The translations under genes and the position numbers were made by a program. The notes beneath the pieces are model-generated. The model saw only the letters and a list, made by a program, of their open reading frames with translations, was not told where the DNA came from and did no database searches. Positions 32,152 through 43,182 of a stretch of 64,000 nucleotides of DNA are shown here, piece after piece. The DNA is from Galbula dea. Lineage: Eukaryota > Chordata > Aves > Piciformes > Galbulidae. Numbering within the stretch: position 1 is the first letter of the stretch; the number at the start of each line of letters is the position of its first letter. Where the stretch lies: NCBI GenBank assembly GCA_013399015.1, contig VWZX01006533.1:1-64000 (forward strand). Reading direction: 5' to 3'.

Positions 32152-32841
32152 TATAACTTCCAGAGGGCAGTAGCCAGCTGGGACAGCTGGGATGGGGGCT
32201 GCAGACCAGCTCTTTGTGTGTCATTACTGCTTCACAGGCTTTAAAGTAAGTGCAGCTAGTTAAGGAGCATCTTCTGGTCATCTCCTTGTTGGTCAGATGT
32301 GTTTACTACTCTAGGTCCATGCTCTGGAGGTCTGCAAGCCACCATCCTTCACTGCTGTGGTCCATTGCATGGCTGGGGCTGGGTAGCTCTTAATTTGGTG
32401 GCAGTTCCTGCTGTGCTGCTTTAGCTGTCACCCAGGGGACTCTGCTGGAGGTGTAGCAGTATCCCAAAAGCAAGAAGCAAATGAAATGTAGCAGAATGAA
32501 GTCAATAAAGAGCCCAGAAGTGCTCAATTGAGAGATTTGTGGTTGCCCATCAGCCACTGGAGTTCAGGAGCATCAGTGGGAGATGGAGGTTGATGTGTCC
32601 TGGGGTGCAGGGGGGGCAGAGCCAGCTCTGTGCATGTGCCTGGTCACTGCTGGGCAAGAGCAAGGATGGCTTTGTGATGGCTGGAAGGGGCTGCTGTGGA
32701 AACACCCAGATGTTACTGGTGGAAGCTTTCCTGTAGCTGGTGAAATGTCCCCTCTGGAGCAGGGCACAGAGGCAGTGTTACCTGCATAGAGCACTGAAGT
32801 GCAGTTCATTTCCTTCCCTGCTTGGAGTTTTGCTTTTCCAG
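32152..32841. other. Non-coding, nothing recognised
   Basis: No gene or repeat supported. Confidence 0.5.
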
Positions 32842-33067
32842 TTGCCCCAGGGGAGGTTCAGGTTGGATTTGAGGAACAAATTCATCATGGAAAGGGTTGT
32901 CCAGGCCTGGCCCAGGCTGCCCAGGGCAGTGGTGGAGTCCCCATCCCTGGAGGGGTTTCAGAGCCTTGGAGCTGTGGTGCTGAGGGCTGCGGGTTAGTGG
33001 TGCCCTGGTAGTGCTGGGGGAGGGTTGGAGTCAGTCTGAAAGGTCTCTCCCACCCATGACAGTTCCC
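32842..33067 (+). mobile_element. CR1 3' end (group A)
   Basis: 'ccccaggggaggttcaggtt', 'ccaggcctggcccaggctgc', 'cccagggcagtggtggagtc' and 'ggtgccctggtagtgctggg'. Terminal tail degenerate ('catgacagttcc'). Confidence 0.94.
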
Positions 33068-33788
33068 CACCATCTCCACTGAGAACCAGTAGAGGAATTT
33101 CTTGAAGCCCTCTAATGACTCTTGGAAGTTGTGTGAGGTTAATGCCTTGTTCTTCTGCCCATCCAGATAGTTTATAGCTAAACAAAAACTCCTGGAGCAA
33201 TTTCCCTCTGCCAGGATGGGTTTTGTACTGATTTGGAATCCAAGGACCTTACCATAATTGCTTATTCAAATAAGGACCCAGTTGCATATAAAATATTTAT
33301 ATTAATTGGGGAATTAATTGCTTATCTAGCAATGCTAAAATAACTGTTTCATGAATCTCAAAGATGAGAACAACCTCTCTGAGGACTGCTAAAACGTGGA
33401 GAGCACATGGTCTGTAAGCTTTGGTTAAATTTTAAAGCCTCTGTTTAAGAACTGAAGGAAAAGAAAACCCCAAAGCCACAGAACTATTGTAGCACAAAAA
33501 GCCTTTTCTGCAGGAAATAAGAATGCTTGGGAAGAAGCTCAGCTGCTGTAAAAGCCTGCTGGAACTGGAGGAGGACTTCAGAAGAACAAAGTATGTTGGA
33601 GGCCTAATTGCAGAGCTGCTCAGGGGACATCTCACAACACAAGAAGAAGAGCAGGTGGCTGCAGAGCTGCAGAAACATAGCTTCCATGTTTACTTTCTGG
33701 GTGTGCAAACAACTTTATTTGGAGGCTGGGAATGTTACCAAGGCTGCAAGTGGTGGCAGGAGCCACCACCATGCTCTTAAACTCATCT
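33068..33788. other. Non-coding, AT-rich block at about 33235-33445
   Basis: 'accataattgcttattcaaa', 'catataaaatatttatatta', 'attggggaattaattgctta' and 'gcaatgctaaaataactgtt' form a 200-bp AT-rich block, a candidate conserved element. An 85-codon frame at 33523-33780 begins M-L-G-K-K-L-S-C, has no recognisable relative and no splice signals. Confidence 0.45.
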
Positions 33789-33868
33789 CAGATGTCCCTG
33801 CTGCCTGCAGGGGGTTGGCCAGGGTGACCTTTAAAGGTCACATCCCACCCAAAGCAATCTGTGATTTG
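33789..33868 (+). mobile_element. CR1 3' terminus (group B), short
   Basis: 'agatgtccctgctgcctgca', 'gggggttggccagggtgacc' and 'tcacatcccacccaaagcaa'. Only the last 80 bp remain. Confidence 0.88.
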
Positions 33869-34119
33869 ATGAAACCTTTGCTACCTTCAAGGGGAGGACA
33901 GAAAACTACACTCCTCTAAATCACTGGTGGTTAATGTTCACTGCATGTTGGTGTGGGGCATGTCCACCCATGCAGCATGAGGAGAGGATGCTTCCCAACC
34001 CACTGACCCCTGGTTCTCAGGGCTGCTGATCTCTGCAGTGATGCTTGCTGTGGGCTGGAGGATGGAAATGGTCTTCATGCTTCAGGTGCAAAGTGCCTGC
34101 TGCTGGCTTGGTACCAGCC
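33869..34119. other. Non-coding, nothing recognised
   Basis: Short unique segment between a CR1 scrap and the LTR-like repeat. Confidence 0.5.
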
Positions 34120-34876
34120 TGTCAGTGGTCAGGGCAGGGCTGGGCAGCAGAGCAGGGCCAGATGCTCTCTCTGAAGCCCTCTGCCTTCCCAAAGGGAAGA
34201 GAAAGGGAAGAAAGGAGAGAGACTGATGGCTTGGGAAAGGAAACTGAAACAGCTTGGATAGAAAGAAGAACGTGCAATGCCAGAGATCCAGAGAGATCCA
34301 AAGCAATCTCCAAGCCAAGGCCTGATGGCAAGGGCAGCACTGGCACCACTGATGCTGGGGCAGCACTGGGCAAGGCCCAGACTGGACTCAGGGCCAGAGG
34401 GCAACTGGAGTCAGGAGCTGGGGTCAGGAACACATGGCTGAGGCTGGAAGGCAGAAGGGACAGAGTCCTCCTGGGACACTGGCCACGGAAGGAGAGGCTT
34501 GAGCCTGGGGATCCCTCAGCTCTCTCCTGAAGATGCCAGCCATGGGCTGGAATCCCTTGGTGGGCAGTTGAGGCTCACCTCTCCTGTCCCCTCCTCCCCA
34601 CAGCTGCCACCTCTGACTCCCTGCAGCCCAAGCTGGGGCAGAAGCTGCAGCAGTGCCCTTGCTCTGCAGAGGAGCAAGCCTAAGGCAGAGGCTTTGTGCA
34701 GCCCAAGCCTTGGCAGGAACTGTGCCCATGGAGTGTTGTCCCTGCCGGCAGCAGAGCCTGTGTGGGAGAAGCTGCTGGGAGCTGCAGCAAGTGCAGCCCT
34801 GAGAAGAGCCAGAGCTGAGAACTCCAATCCCTGAGCACAACCAGCTCTGCTCTGACTCACAGCAGGGCAGCCACTG
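34120..34876 (-). mobile_element. LTR-like repeat, copy 1 (near full length, minus strand)
   Basis: About 757 bp, in reverse orientation relative to the other three copies. It begins TGTCAGTGG at 34120 (complement of the ...CTGACA end) and ends near 34876, where the terminal CA/TG is mutated. It aligns end to end with 45551-46306 with few mismatches by eye. I found no target-site duplication here. Long frames on both strands are shared by all copies and are probably a by-product of GC-rich, recently copied sequence. Confidence 0.75.
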
Positions 34877-35557
34877 CTCACCACTAACCAGGGCAGTGCT
34901 GGCTGGGATCGAGATGTGCCTAGGCTAGACTTTGACAAATGACCAGGCTCACTTTGAATGTCAGAGGCAGAGTTTATTCACTTGTTTTCCTCCTATTGAA
35001 GGCATTCCATGCAATGAGGTGCTTTGTTTTATTTAAGGCATTGCTGGGTAATGTCTAGCTTGTAAATGACTTCTTTAAAAGCAATATTTACCAGAGGTCC
35101 TTCAGCTTTATTGGTTAAGATCCCTTTTAGGCTGCCCATGGAGACACTGCAGTGTGCTGATGGCAGAGCAGAGAGGATTCATAAAGCAGAGCTGCTGGCA
35201 GGTTTAGCATTTGGTTATAAACAGAGAAGAATCCTTGGGCTGCTAGGGGTAATGGGGTGGGAGTAAATTAAACTCTGCCTGTTCCTGGGGGGTGTGGGCA
35301 TCTCCTGCCCAATTTTCTGCTGGAACTTGCACAGCATTAACAAGCTTGACAGGGTTTTTTTCAGGTTCTTTGGATGTTTTCACACCTAGTGGTGGGGCTG
35401 TGAGGCTGGAGGGGGCTGGAGATAGGTTTGCATTTGGGGAAGGATGTAGAGAAGTGTTGCTGCCACTCCAGGCTTCTCAAGAGGCATGGCTCAGCAAGGC
35501 TCTGCCCTTCTCTTCAAGGGAAGCCTAGGGAGGGAGAGGCTGTTTGCATGGCAGGCA
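34877..35557. other. Non-coding, nothing recognised
   Basis: Unique sequence with short T-runs near 35350-35360. No gene supported. Confidence 0.5.
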
Positions 35558-35762
35558 GTGATAGGACAGGAGGTGATGGTTTGGAGCTGAAAGAGGAGAG
35601 TTGGAGATGTTAGGAAGCAGTTCTTTACTCAGGAGGAGGTGAAGCACTGGCACAGGTTGCCCAGAGAGGTTGTGGCTGCTCCATCCCTGGAGGTGTTGCA
35701 GGCCAGGTTCAGCTAAAGGTCAAGTGACTGAGCAGCATTGGTTGGGTTCTAACCCAAACCAG
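35558..35762 (+). mobile_element. CR1 3' region, older subfamily
   Basis: 'ataggacaggaggtgatggt', 'gaagcactggcacaggttgc', 'ccatccctggaggtgttgca' and 'ggccaggttcagctaaaggt' match the classic avian CR1 layout rather than groups A to C. Tail degenerate. Confidence 0.85.
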
Positions 35763-36919
35763 GACACGGTGGTCAGAGGGCTGAGGATTCTTTGGGCTGA
35801 AAGGGAACCAGAAGAAGGTGCTGGAAAGGGGCATCAGCACTGCACAGCTCCACAGGCAGGACTCTGCAGGTCACAGGCTCCAGCTGGGAGTCCCCAGGGA
35901 GCTCTTGAGGACCCCAGTGTCCTCCCCAGACCGGGCTGTCCCAGGCAGAGTCTGGGTCTGGAAGAGCATCCCTGGCAAGGGTGGCCCAAGCCATGGAGAA
36001 ACCTGTGTGCAGGAAAACCTGGGGAACATCTTCAGCCTGATGAGACATGGGAGGGATCTGAGGGACACCTACAGGGCAGGGACTTGGTTGTCTCTGAGGT
36101 AAGGCTGTCAAAATGCTTTGTTCAGGAGATGGAATGAGCATCATCTGCAACTGGAGGGAAAGCAAAGCTTTTCCCACTCTTTTCAGTAGCAAACAAACCC
36201 TGGAGATCTGAGGCACATGGGTTCTGTTCTCAAGGGAAAGAGGAAGCATTTGGTTATTGCTGGAAGCTTGTGTAAGTCTGAGAAGTGTGAGCAAGTTTGT
36301 CAACAAGCAGGAAACCAAAGCCAAGCTTCATTCCAGCCAAAAGCTGCCTTGAAATGCAGAGTCAGGAGCTCCCTGGTGCAGTTTGCTTACTGCTCAGAGG
36401 AAGAGGACAAATACAAGATTAATTCTTTCAGTTATTTTTTCACACTCCTCTGAACATAAGTTGATTGTAATTGTATTTACTGGGCTTGGCTGTGAAAGAT
36501 AAGGATAATAACCTTCCTGCCTGGTGGGAGGCAGCCTCCACAGCTACACCTCTTGATATGGTAACAGCAGTGTCACATTAGGAAAATCAGTCTGATAGTA
36601 ATTAAGGACAAGGAAAATATTATCAATGAGTGACTTCTTGGTCTGTTCTGAGAGCTGGAAGTGGTGTTGTATTTCCAATGTGATGGCAGTCTTGTGGGTC
36701 AGAGCTGCCCAGGACAGTTGTGTTGGTTGGGTTGCTCTTCTCTCCATGACCATAGCCTGAGAATCTTCCTGCCCCTTCCTGTTTTCATTGGCCTCCCCAC
36801 CTCTTTCATTGACTTCTCTCAGTGTTGTATCTCAGGAGGCTCTAAGCCATCAGTAAGAGATGTTGGGAAGTTCTCACAGCACTGGCTGGGTTGGAGAATT
36901 GGATGGAAACTCTGGTTTT
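35763..36919. other. Non-coding; AT-rich patch at about 36410-36640
   Basis: 'aagattaattctttcagtta', 'agttgattgtaattgtattt' and 'gataaggataataaccttcc' stand out as AT-rich and GATA-containing. A 183-codon minus-strand frame at 35773-36324 has no recognisable domain. Confidence 0.45.
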
Positions 36920-37385
36920 TGACTCTGTGCTGCTGTGAGCCAGAGCAGAGCTGGTTGTGCTCAGGACTTGGAGTTCTCAGCTCTGGCTCTTCTCAGGGCT
37001 GCACTTGCTGCAGCTCCCAGCAGCTTCTCCCACACAGGCTCTGCTGCCGGCAGGGACAACACTCCATGGGCACAGTTCCTGCCAAGGCTTGGGCTGCACA
37101 AAGCCTCTGCCTTAGGCTTGCTCCTCTGCAGAGCAAGGGCACTGCTGCAGCTTCTGCCCCAGCTTGGGCTGCAGGGAGTCAGAGGTGGCAGCTGTGGGGA
37201 GGAGGGGACAGGAGAGGTGACCCTCAAGTGCCCACCAAGGGATTGCAGCCCATGGCTGGCATCTTCAGGAGAGAGCTGAGGGATCCCCAGGCTCAAGCCT
37301 CTCCTTCCCTGGCCAGTGTCCCAGGAGGACTCTGTCCCTTCTGCCTTCCACCCTCAGCCATGTGTTCCTGAACCCAGCTCCTGGA
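36920..37385 (+). mobile_element. LTR-like repeat, copy 2 (3'-truncated)
   Basis: Matches the first 465 bp or so of the 45551-46306 element: 'gtgagccagagcagagctgg', 'ctctgctgccggcagggaca', 'gcctctgccttaggcttgct' and 'gagtcagaggtggcagctgt'. It stops after 'gaacccagctcctg', and a CR1 3' terminus follows within 10 bp. The left end reads TGACTCTG, so the first bases have changed. Confidence 0.8.
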
Positions 37386-37394
37386 TCAGCCATC

Positions 37395-37464
37395 AGCCAG
37401 TGCTGGGTTAATGACTGGACTCAATCTTAAAGGTTTTTTCCAACCCAAATGATTCTGTAATCAA
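37395..37464 (+). mobile_element. CR1 3' terminus (group A), fused to LTR-like copy 2
   Basis: 'cagccagtgctgggttaatg', 'actggactcaatcttaaagg' and 'tccaacccaaatgattctgt'. Only the last 70 bp of CR1 remain, abutting the truncated LTR-like repeat. Confidence 0.9.
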
Positions 37465-38928
37465 CAGGTAAAGGTAAAATGACCTTGCATGGGCTTGTCC
37501 TCTTCACTGGAGCCACCAGGCAGTCATGAGCATCTTCCAGAGTGGTGAGGCTGAAAGCTCACAAGATAGAGCTTTGGAAAGTAAGACCCATAATGAAATG
37601 CACTTGAGGAAGAACAGCTTCATCAACATGAGGAGAGCTCTTGAGGAGTGCAATAATCACCTTGACTGCTCAGCAGGGTTCAGGAGAGGGTTGGCTGCTT
37701 AACTCCCTTTATGCAGGGTAGAAGTTACTTGATTAAGAGGTGGGTTTGCAGAGAGTTTTATGGAGAGTCCAAGTTCAAACATCTCCAGTCTGTATCCTCT
37801 GGAGGAGGCAGGGAGCATCACAGTGTGGCTGCTTGGAAAGCTTGGATGGGGGAGGATTGGGGAAAGCCCTGGTGTGGTCCCACTGAGGCTGTGGAAGTGC
37901 TGAGGATTTGGAGCCTGGGATGTTTCTGCCTTGCTGTGTCCCTCCTCCTCTCCTGGGGTAGAAGGCAAGAGGTTTGTCTGCATGCAAACCAATCCTGGTT
38001 TCCTTTTAAAACTGCTTTTTCCTGGCTGGGATACAGCCAAGGTTTGCAATGGGAACGTAGAGCAGGGCACTGTGGGAGGTAGATTTTTGGGAAGGGGAGG
38101 AGAAAAAGAGAAGTTAACTGTCATTTGAAACAGCAAAAAGGCAGAGGAATGTTGCATGCCAGAAAATCAGTGTTGACATTAGCTAAGAACCTTCCACTTT
38201 CTGTCAGGAAGCCAGTAATGAAGTATAAAGAGCAGGAAGCTTCAGCAAACTCCTGCCTCCTCCTGCTCTTTAGAAAAGGTAGTGAACTTTAATTCAACTT
38301 CTTCAAGAGGTGCCAGGGCAGCATTCTTGCCTAGCCTGCCTGAGCAGGAGGTGGTGGTGGCTGTCCAAAAATCAACACTCTCTCCAGGCTTGACCTTTTC
38401 AAATCCAAGCTTTATTCTCCCTTAGCCCCAGGTTCATTTCTGTGTGAAAGAGCACTTGGAGTTAGGCTTTTGCTTCCTCTCCCCAGGTTGATATCTAGTG
38501 ATAGAGGTTGCATAGCTAATGAAGTGTCAGTAGTGCTCCCAGGAGCTGTCTTGGGGAAAGCAAAGCAGATCCTCAAAGGGAAAAATCCAGTGTTGGGTAC
38601 AGTGCTGTCAGATGGACTTGATGCTGTTAGATCACTGAGTGGAGAGAGGAGAGCCATGGCCAAGCCATGTGGGCTCTTTGTCTTCACAAATGAAGAACTT
38701 TGCTCTGGATGTTCCCTTAGATCAGAGTTTGTTTTGCTTTTGGCTAAAATGAAAAGAAATAATGAAATAATAGGGCTGCTGCCTCTCCAGAATCCATATG
38801 CTGCATGTTCTTGGGGGAATGCAGGATCTTCATCTATGCTGATTAAAATTGCATCAGTCACTTGGTTAATTTGACTCAACAGGAACTGTAGGAACATGTG
38901 CCAGCAATGAGGACCTCACTCAGCACTG
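37465..38928. other. Non-coding or unrecognised; TATA-like site at 38223 and 134-codon frame at 38470-38874
   Basis: 'gaagtataaagagcagg' at 38220-38235 is followed by a possible donor (AAAAG|GTAGTG) near 38279. A good acceptor tract ('ttgcttcctctccccag') ends at 38487 just inside a plus-strand open frame of 134 codons. A 161-codon frame runs on the opposite strand across the same DNA. The translated products resemble nothing I know. It may be an orphan exon, but chance is at least as likely. Confidence 0.3.
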
Positions 38929-39016
38929 ATGAGGCCACAGCTCCAATCCTGGGGTCAGCTTTGGGCTCCTCACTCCAAGAAGCACACTGAGGTGCTGGAG
39001 TGTGTCCAGAGAAGGG
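38929..39016 (+). mobile_element. CR1 fragment (group A internal), ends at an N
   Basis: 'gaggccacagctccaatcct', 'ggctcctcactccaagaagc' and 'gtgtccagagaaggg' are the internal part of group A. It stops exactly at the single N at 39017. Confidence 0.92.
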
Positions 39017-39017
39017 N
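39017..39017. other. Ambiguous base (N) at a CR1-CR1 junction
   Basis: Single undetermined base. Sequence on the left is internal group A CR1, and on the right is the last 70 bp of group A, so about 400-450 bp of a normal copy are absent at this point. Confidence 0.95.
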
Positions 39018-39087
39018 ATGGGTTAGTGGTGCTGGGTTGTGGTTTGCACTTGATCTTAAAGACCTCCTCCCACCTTTATGATCCTGT
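39018..39087 (+). mobile_element. CR1 3' terminus (group A) right of the N
   Basis: 'atgggttagtggtgctgggt', 'cacttgatcttaaagacctc' and 'cacctttatgatcctg'. It may belong to the same insertion as 38929-39016, with the middle lost or collapsed in assembly. Confidence 0.9.
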
Positions 39088-39205
39088 TACTGGAGTGTGT
39101 GCCATAGTCCAGCTCTGTGCCCTGTGACAGTCAGAGTGACTCTAGAGCAGGAGGCAGTGCTATAACCAGAGCAGCAGAGCAAAGAGGAGGTGCTGGAGAT
39201 CACCA
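39088..39205. other. Short unique segment
   Basis: No recognisable feature between the CR1 and the LTR-like copy 3. Confidence 0.5.
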
Positions 39206-39553
39206 AGGGCACTGCTGCAGCTTCTGCCCCAGCTTGGGCTGCAGGGAGTCAGAGGTGGCAGCTGTGGGGAGGAGGGGACAGGAGAGGTGACCCTCAAGTG
39301 CCCACCAAGGGATTGCAGCCCATGGCTGGCATCTTCAGGAGAGAGCTGAGGGATCCCCAGGCTCAAGCCTCTCCTTCCCTGGCCAGTGTCCCAGGAGGAC
39401 TCTGTCCCTTCTGCCTTCCACTCTCAGCCATGTGTTCCTGACCCCAGCTCCTGACTGCACTTGCCCTCTGGCCCTGAGTCCAGTCAGGGCCTTGCCCAGT
39501 GCTGCCCCAGCATCAGTGGTGCCAGTGCTGCCCTTGCCATCAGGCCTTGGGTT
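39206..39553 (+). mobile_element. LTR-like repeat, copy 3 (truncated at both ends)
   Basis: Matches about 45767-46112 of the full copy, from 'aagggcactgctgcagcttc' to 'ccatcaggccttgg'. It lacks the 5' 215 bp and the 3' 195 bp. It is nearly identical to copy 2 over their overlap and shares the 'accctcaagtgcccacc' variant with it. Confidence 0.8.
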
Positions 39554-40332
39554 CAATATTAGTTTTGTATCTTTTCATACAGTTTTCTTTTCCTATTTTT
39601 GTGCTCTCCTGTGGTAAAACCTCCCCACATATCAGTATCCATTCAAACTAAAATTCAAGGTTCTATAGAGGGAAAGAAAATGAAAAGAATTTGAAGCTTT
39701 TTCTTCCAGTCCTGCCTGGCTCCTCCTTTCTCTCCCCCCAAATTCTTGTGTGTTTTTTTTCCCCTGTAAAATGAATTTAGTTTCCAAATCTCTTTAATTT
39801 CTCTCTGCACTACAATCTGTAATTACATTTTTCAACTTGAAAGGGCTTTTTTTTCTCTTGTTAGGGCAATTATTTCCCCTCACAGTGTGGAAGGAAAGCA
39901 ACAAAACAGACAACTGTAGCCTTTAAAAATCTCTATCTGCTGATCTCCAGAAGCTCAATTACTAATGAACCTGAAAGTTCAGAGTAAATAATAAAAATTG
40001 ATTTGTTAATTCATGCCTGGAGATGGATTTGCTTTGCTTGGAACCTGACACATAAATCTGAAGGCTTTTCAACTCTTTTTGTTGTTATTGCTTCTTGTAT
40101 TATGCATTTTAAGGGAGAACTAAATCTTTCAAAGCACTTTACATTATTAAGCTTGAGATTTTAAGTCATAATGTGGGAAGATCTCTAAGGGATTTGGAGA
40201 TGCAGTGGTTTTGCAGCTGGAGCTGCAGCATTTTGTAGCTTCAAAACCTAAATTTGAGGCTGAAAATGGCAAAAAAACCTCCTGTTGTGCTGCATTACTG
40301 GGGGCAGTATTTGCTTTTAGGGTGTCAGAGCA
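39554..40332. other. Non-coding, strongly AT-rich 39554-40150
   Basis: About 600 bp with T-tracts ('gtgtgttttttttcccctg', 'gggcttttttttctcttgtt') and AT words such as 'gtaaataataaaaattgatt'. It is the longest AT-rich and CR1-free block near the LTR cluster and a candidate conserved non-coding region. No gene seen. Confidence 0.45.
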
Positions 40333-40500
40333 CCCAGGCTTTGCAGAGAGGCTGTGGAGTCTCCTTGTGTGGAGAGATTCCAAGCCCAGCTGGAGGTGAC
40401 CCTGGGCAAGCTGCTGTGGGTGACCCTGCTGGAGCAGGGGTTGGACTGGATGATCCCAAGAGATCCCTTCCAGCCCCTAGCAGTCTGGGACTCCATAGTG
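40333..40500 (+). mobile_element. CR1 3' end (group C)
   Basis: 'caggctttgcagagaggctg', 'tggagtctccttgtgtggag', 'gaccctgggcaagctgctgt' and 'gagcaggggttggactggat'. It lies upstream of the complementary 5' part at 40659, in permuted order. Confidence 0.93.
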
Positions 40501-40658
40501 ATGAGATGGCTTCCTGCTGGTGGCTCTGTCTTTGGTGCAAGGAGCAGTGGATGTGCAGGGGTTTGGTTCTTACACACACAAATATTTGTGAAGGGACCTG
40601 ATGCTTTCTGGAACTGCATGCAGGTAGTGGAGTTTTCTCCACAGCTTCCACTGTCTAG
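40501..40658. other. Unique spacer between two group C pieces
   Basis: About 158 bp without CR1 similarity; includes 'cttacacacacaaatatttg'. No gene. Confidence 0.5.
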
Positions 40659-40952
40659 TGAGGCCACAGCTGCAGTCCTGGGTCCAGCTCTGGGCTCCCC
40701 AGTTCCAGAGAGCCAAGGAACTGCTGGAGAGAGTCCAGCAGAGGCTAGGAAGATGCTGAAGGCACTGGAGCATCTGTGGCAGGAGGAAAGGCTGAGAGCC
40801 CTGGGGCTGCTGAGCCTGCAGAAGAGCAGCCCCAGAGGGGAGCTGCTCAATGCTCAGCAAGAGCTCAAGACCAGAAGGCAAGAGGCTGTGGCCAGACTCT
40901 GCTCAGTGGTGCCCAGGGACAGCCCAAGGGGCACTGGGCACAAACTGGAATC
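40659..40952 (+). mobile_element. CR1 fragment (group C, internal), 3' end missing
   Basis: 'gaggccacagctgcagtcct', 'gaactgctggagagagtcca', 'catctgtggcaggaggaaag', 'ggctgctgagcctgcagaag' and 'actctgctcagtggtgccca', stopping at 'gcacaaactggaa'. It lacks just the part that, apart from about 75 bp, is present upstream at 40333-40500. Confidence 0.93.
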
Positions 40953-42908
40953 AGTTGGTTTGTTTGGTTTCTCTCTCAGCTAATTGCATTTTGTGCTGCT
41001 GCAGCTCCTTTATGGAAGATGCTGTGGAAGGAAATTCTCTACTGATAGAAAGCTCTTAGGGGATGGAGGGCTCCTGGAGCAGCTTTCCATGAGGATCTCC
41101 AGGTGTGTTTCCAGGCTGCTGGGCTCTGGGTGGTTCAAAAGCTTGGAGTGGGAACCTTGAGGATGTTTTAGTGGCTAGACTCTGGCCTGAGCCTGGCAAG
41201 ATCCCCTTTGTGATCCAAGAGTCAGTGGTTGCTGCAGCCCTGTGGGAGAAGGTTTTGGGGACTAATTTTCTTCATTTTAAGTGAGTTTGGTTTTTAATTA
41301 AACTTTCTAAGTTCTTGTCCAGACTTTGACTAGAAGTTAGTGGCCTGGGTGCTCCTGAATAGTTAATTCTGACTTCTCCCTGGACTAGAAGATGTCAGGT
41401 TTCTGTCAGTGTGTGTTTTTTAACCTCCTTCTGAGGAATTAAAATGGGTTTTTTTACAAGCTTCAGTTCTTTTGGCTACTTTGGGTATTGGAACACTCTT
41501 AAGTTTGTGTTTTTCTCTGGCTTTGCTGCTCTGCTCCTTTGGATCACAGTCAGAGTTCTCTTGTGTTCCTGGGACCTGCTTTGACCTGGAAACTATGTTC
41601 TTATGAGTGATGCTTTGTTTCTTTTTCCCAGCCCTATTTTGAGGTTAGTTTTTAGGTTTTTTATTTCAGTTTTGTGTCTCTAGACAGAAGGAAAAGGTCA
41701 CTGTCATGTGTTCAGCTCAATTTTACTCCTGTCCTTGGTAGGATGCTGAAATCCAACAGACTGCTGAAAGTCTTGAGGTCATTTCTCTAGCCTGAGTGAA
41801 GCACCAAGGGGAAGCTCCTTCTGGGCTGGGCTCAGCATCTGCATCTTCAGCAAGTAAGATGTGAAGAGAAAGCACTTGGGGTTGGGTGAAATGTTGAGCT
41901 GAAATCTGTAGTCTGGTAAGGAAGCAGAAGACAGATGGTCTCAGGCTTTCCTTGCCAACCTCCCCCAGCCAGCAGGAGACAACAGGATTGGGGATCTTCT
42001 GCCAAAAGCCAGAGCCTTTATTTTTATCTAGGCTTATAAAAAATGAAGAGTTTGGAGCAGTTTCATGTGGTGATTATGTGTTTATTAATGAGGAAGGAAA
42101 TGAAACCCAAGCTCCTGAGATCCTGTAGAACACTTGTTGGTGAAGGAGAAGCCAAAGCCCAAGCCAGTCTTGGTAATAAACCCAATAGAGGCTGTGTGGA
42201 AATGAAGGGCAGGACAAAATGTGAATGGCTTGAGTTTGGGAAATGACTGTGCTGTTAAAAGGGGAGTGGGGAGAGGAGGTAAATGAGGAGTGGAAGCCTG
42301 TGTAGTAGCAGAACATAAAGGAAAATGAGAAAGGGAAGCAGGAGGTTGGATGATCAACTCATTCCGTATTAATGGTGGCAACAAAAGCCTAACTGCCTTT
42401 CAAAGGCTGTGCTGTGCCATTACAGCAATCAAGCATGAACAATGTTTAGCATCCAGCAACTGCTGTCAATTTTTCATCTTCCTGGGGGCTTCTGACAATC
42501 ATTTTGCCAGAGGCAGGAAATTGTTCATTGGCAAACATTAATCAGAGGAGTGTAAGGCAAAGCTGAGCTGCTGTCATGCTGGGATTTGGGAGGGTAGGGT
42601 GGGCTGACTGTGCTGCTAATGAGCTCTTTGGGATGGCTGGGGACATGGGCTGAAGGCTCTGTCAGTCCTTGGGCCCTGCTGACCTCTGATGGGAAGGCTT
42701 TTGGAGGACACACAGCTCCTGCTGGGTGCCATGCTTCCAGTGGAGCAGCTGGCTTGGAGTGGCATTGCTGCTGGAACTGCTGGGCTCCAGGGATCTTATG
42801 GGAGCATGGGCAGAGAGTGGTCCAGGAGTTCAGAGCTGGAGCTGTGACTCTGGAGGTGGCCTCAAGGGAAGGTCTGGCTGTGCAGAAAATCCCTTTCCTC
42901 AAATGGCT
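40953..42908. other. Non-coding, repeat-poor, nothing recognised
   Basis: Nearly 2 kb without CR1. T-rich parts at 41270-41300 and 41640-41680. A minus-strand frame at 42525-42902 and a plus-strand frame at 42043-42246 lack recognisable products. Confidence 0.45.
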
Positions 42909-43182
42909 GAGAGTGATAGAGTGGTTTGGGTGGAAGGGAACCTTCCAAGGTCACCTAGTCCAACTCCCTGCAGCCAGCAGGGACATCTGCAACCAGAGCA
43001 GGTTGCTCACAGCCCCAAACAACCTGACCTGGGATGGGACATCTCCCACCTCTCTGGGCAACCTGGCACAGGCTCTCACCACCCTCAGTATTAAACATTT
43101 CTTTGTTACATTTAGTCTAAATCTCTCCCTTTTAGTTTCAAACCATCAGCCCTTGGCCTGTCCCAACAGCCCCTGCTAACCT
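42909..43182 (-). mobile_element. CR1 3' end (group B)
   Basis: 'gggaaccttccaaggtcacc', 'cagggacatctgcaaccaga', 'gggacatctcccacctctct', 'ctctcaccaccctcagtatt' and 'accatcagcccttggcctgt'. Tail side at 42909. Confidence 0.95.

Noticed and set aside
33523..33780. 85-codon frame with plausible coiled-coil-like composition
   Set aside because: No promoter, splice sites or recognisable relatives; length is within chance expectation.
34120..34876. LTR-like copy 1 as the second LTR of a full provirus with copy 4
   Set aside because: The copies are in opposite orientation, and no gag, pol or env-like sequence lies between them.
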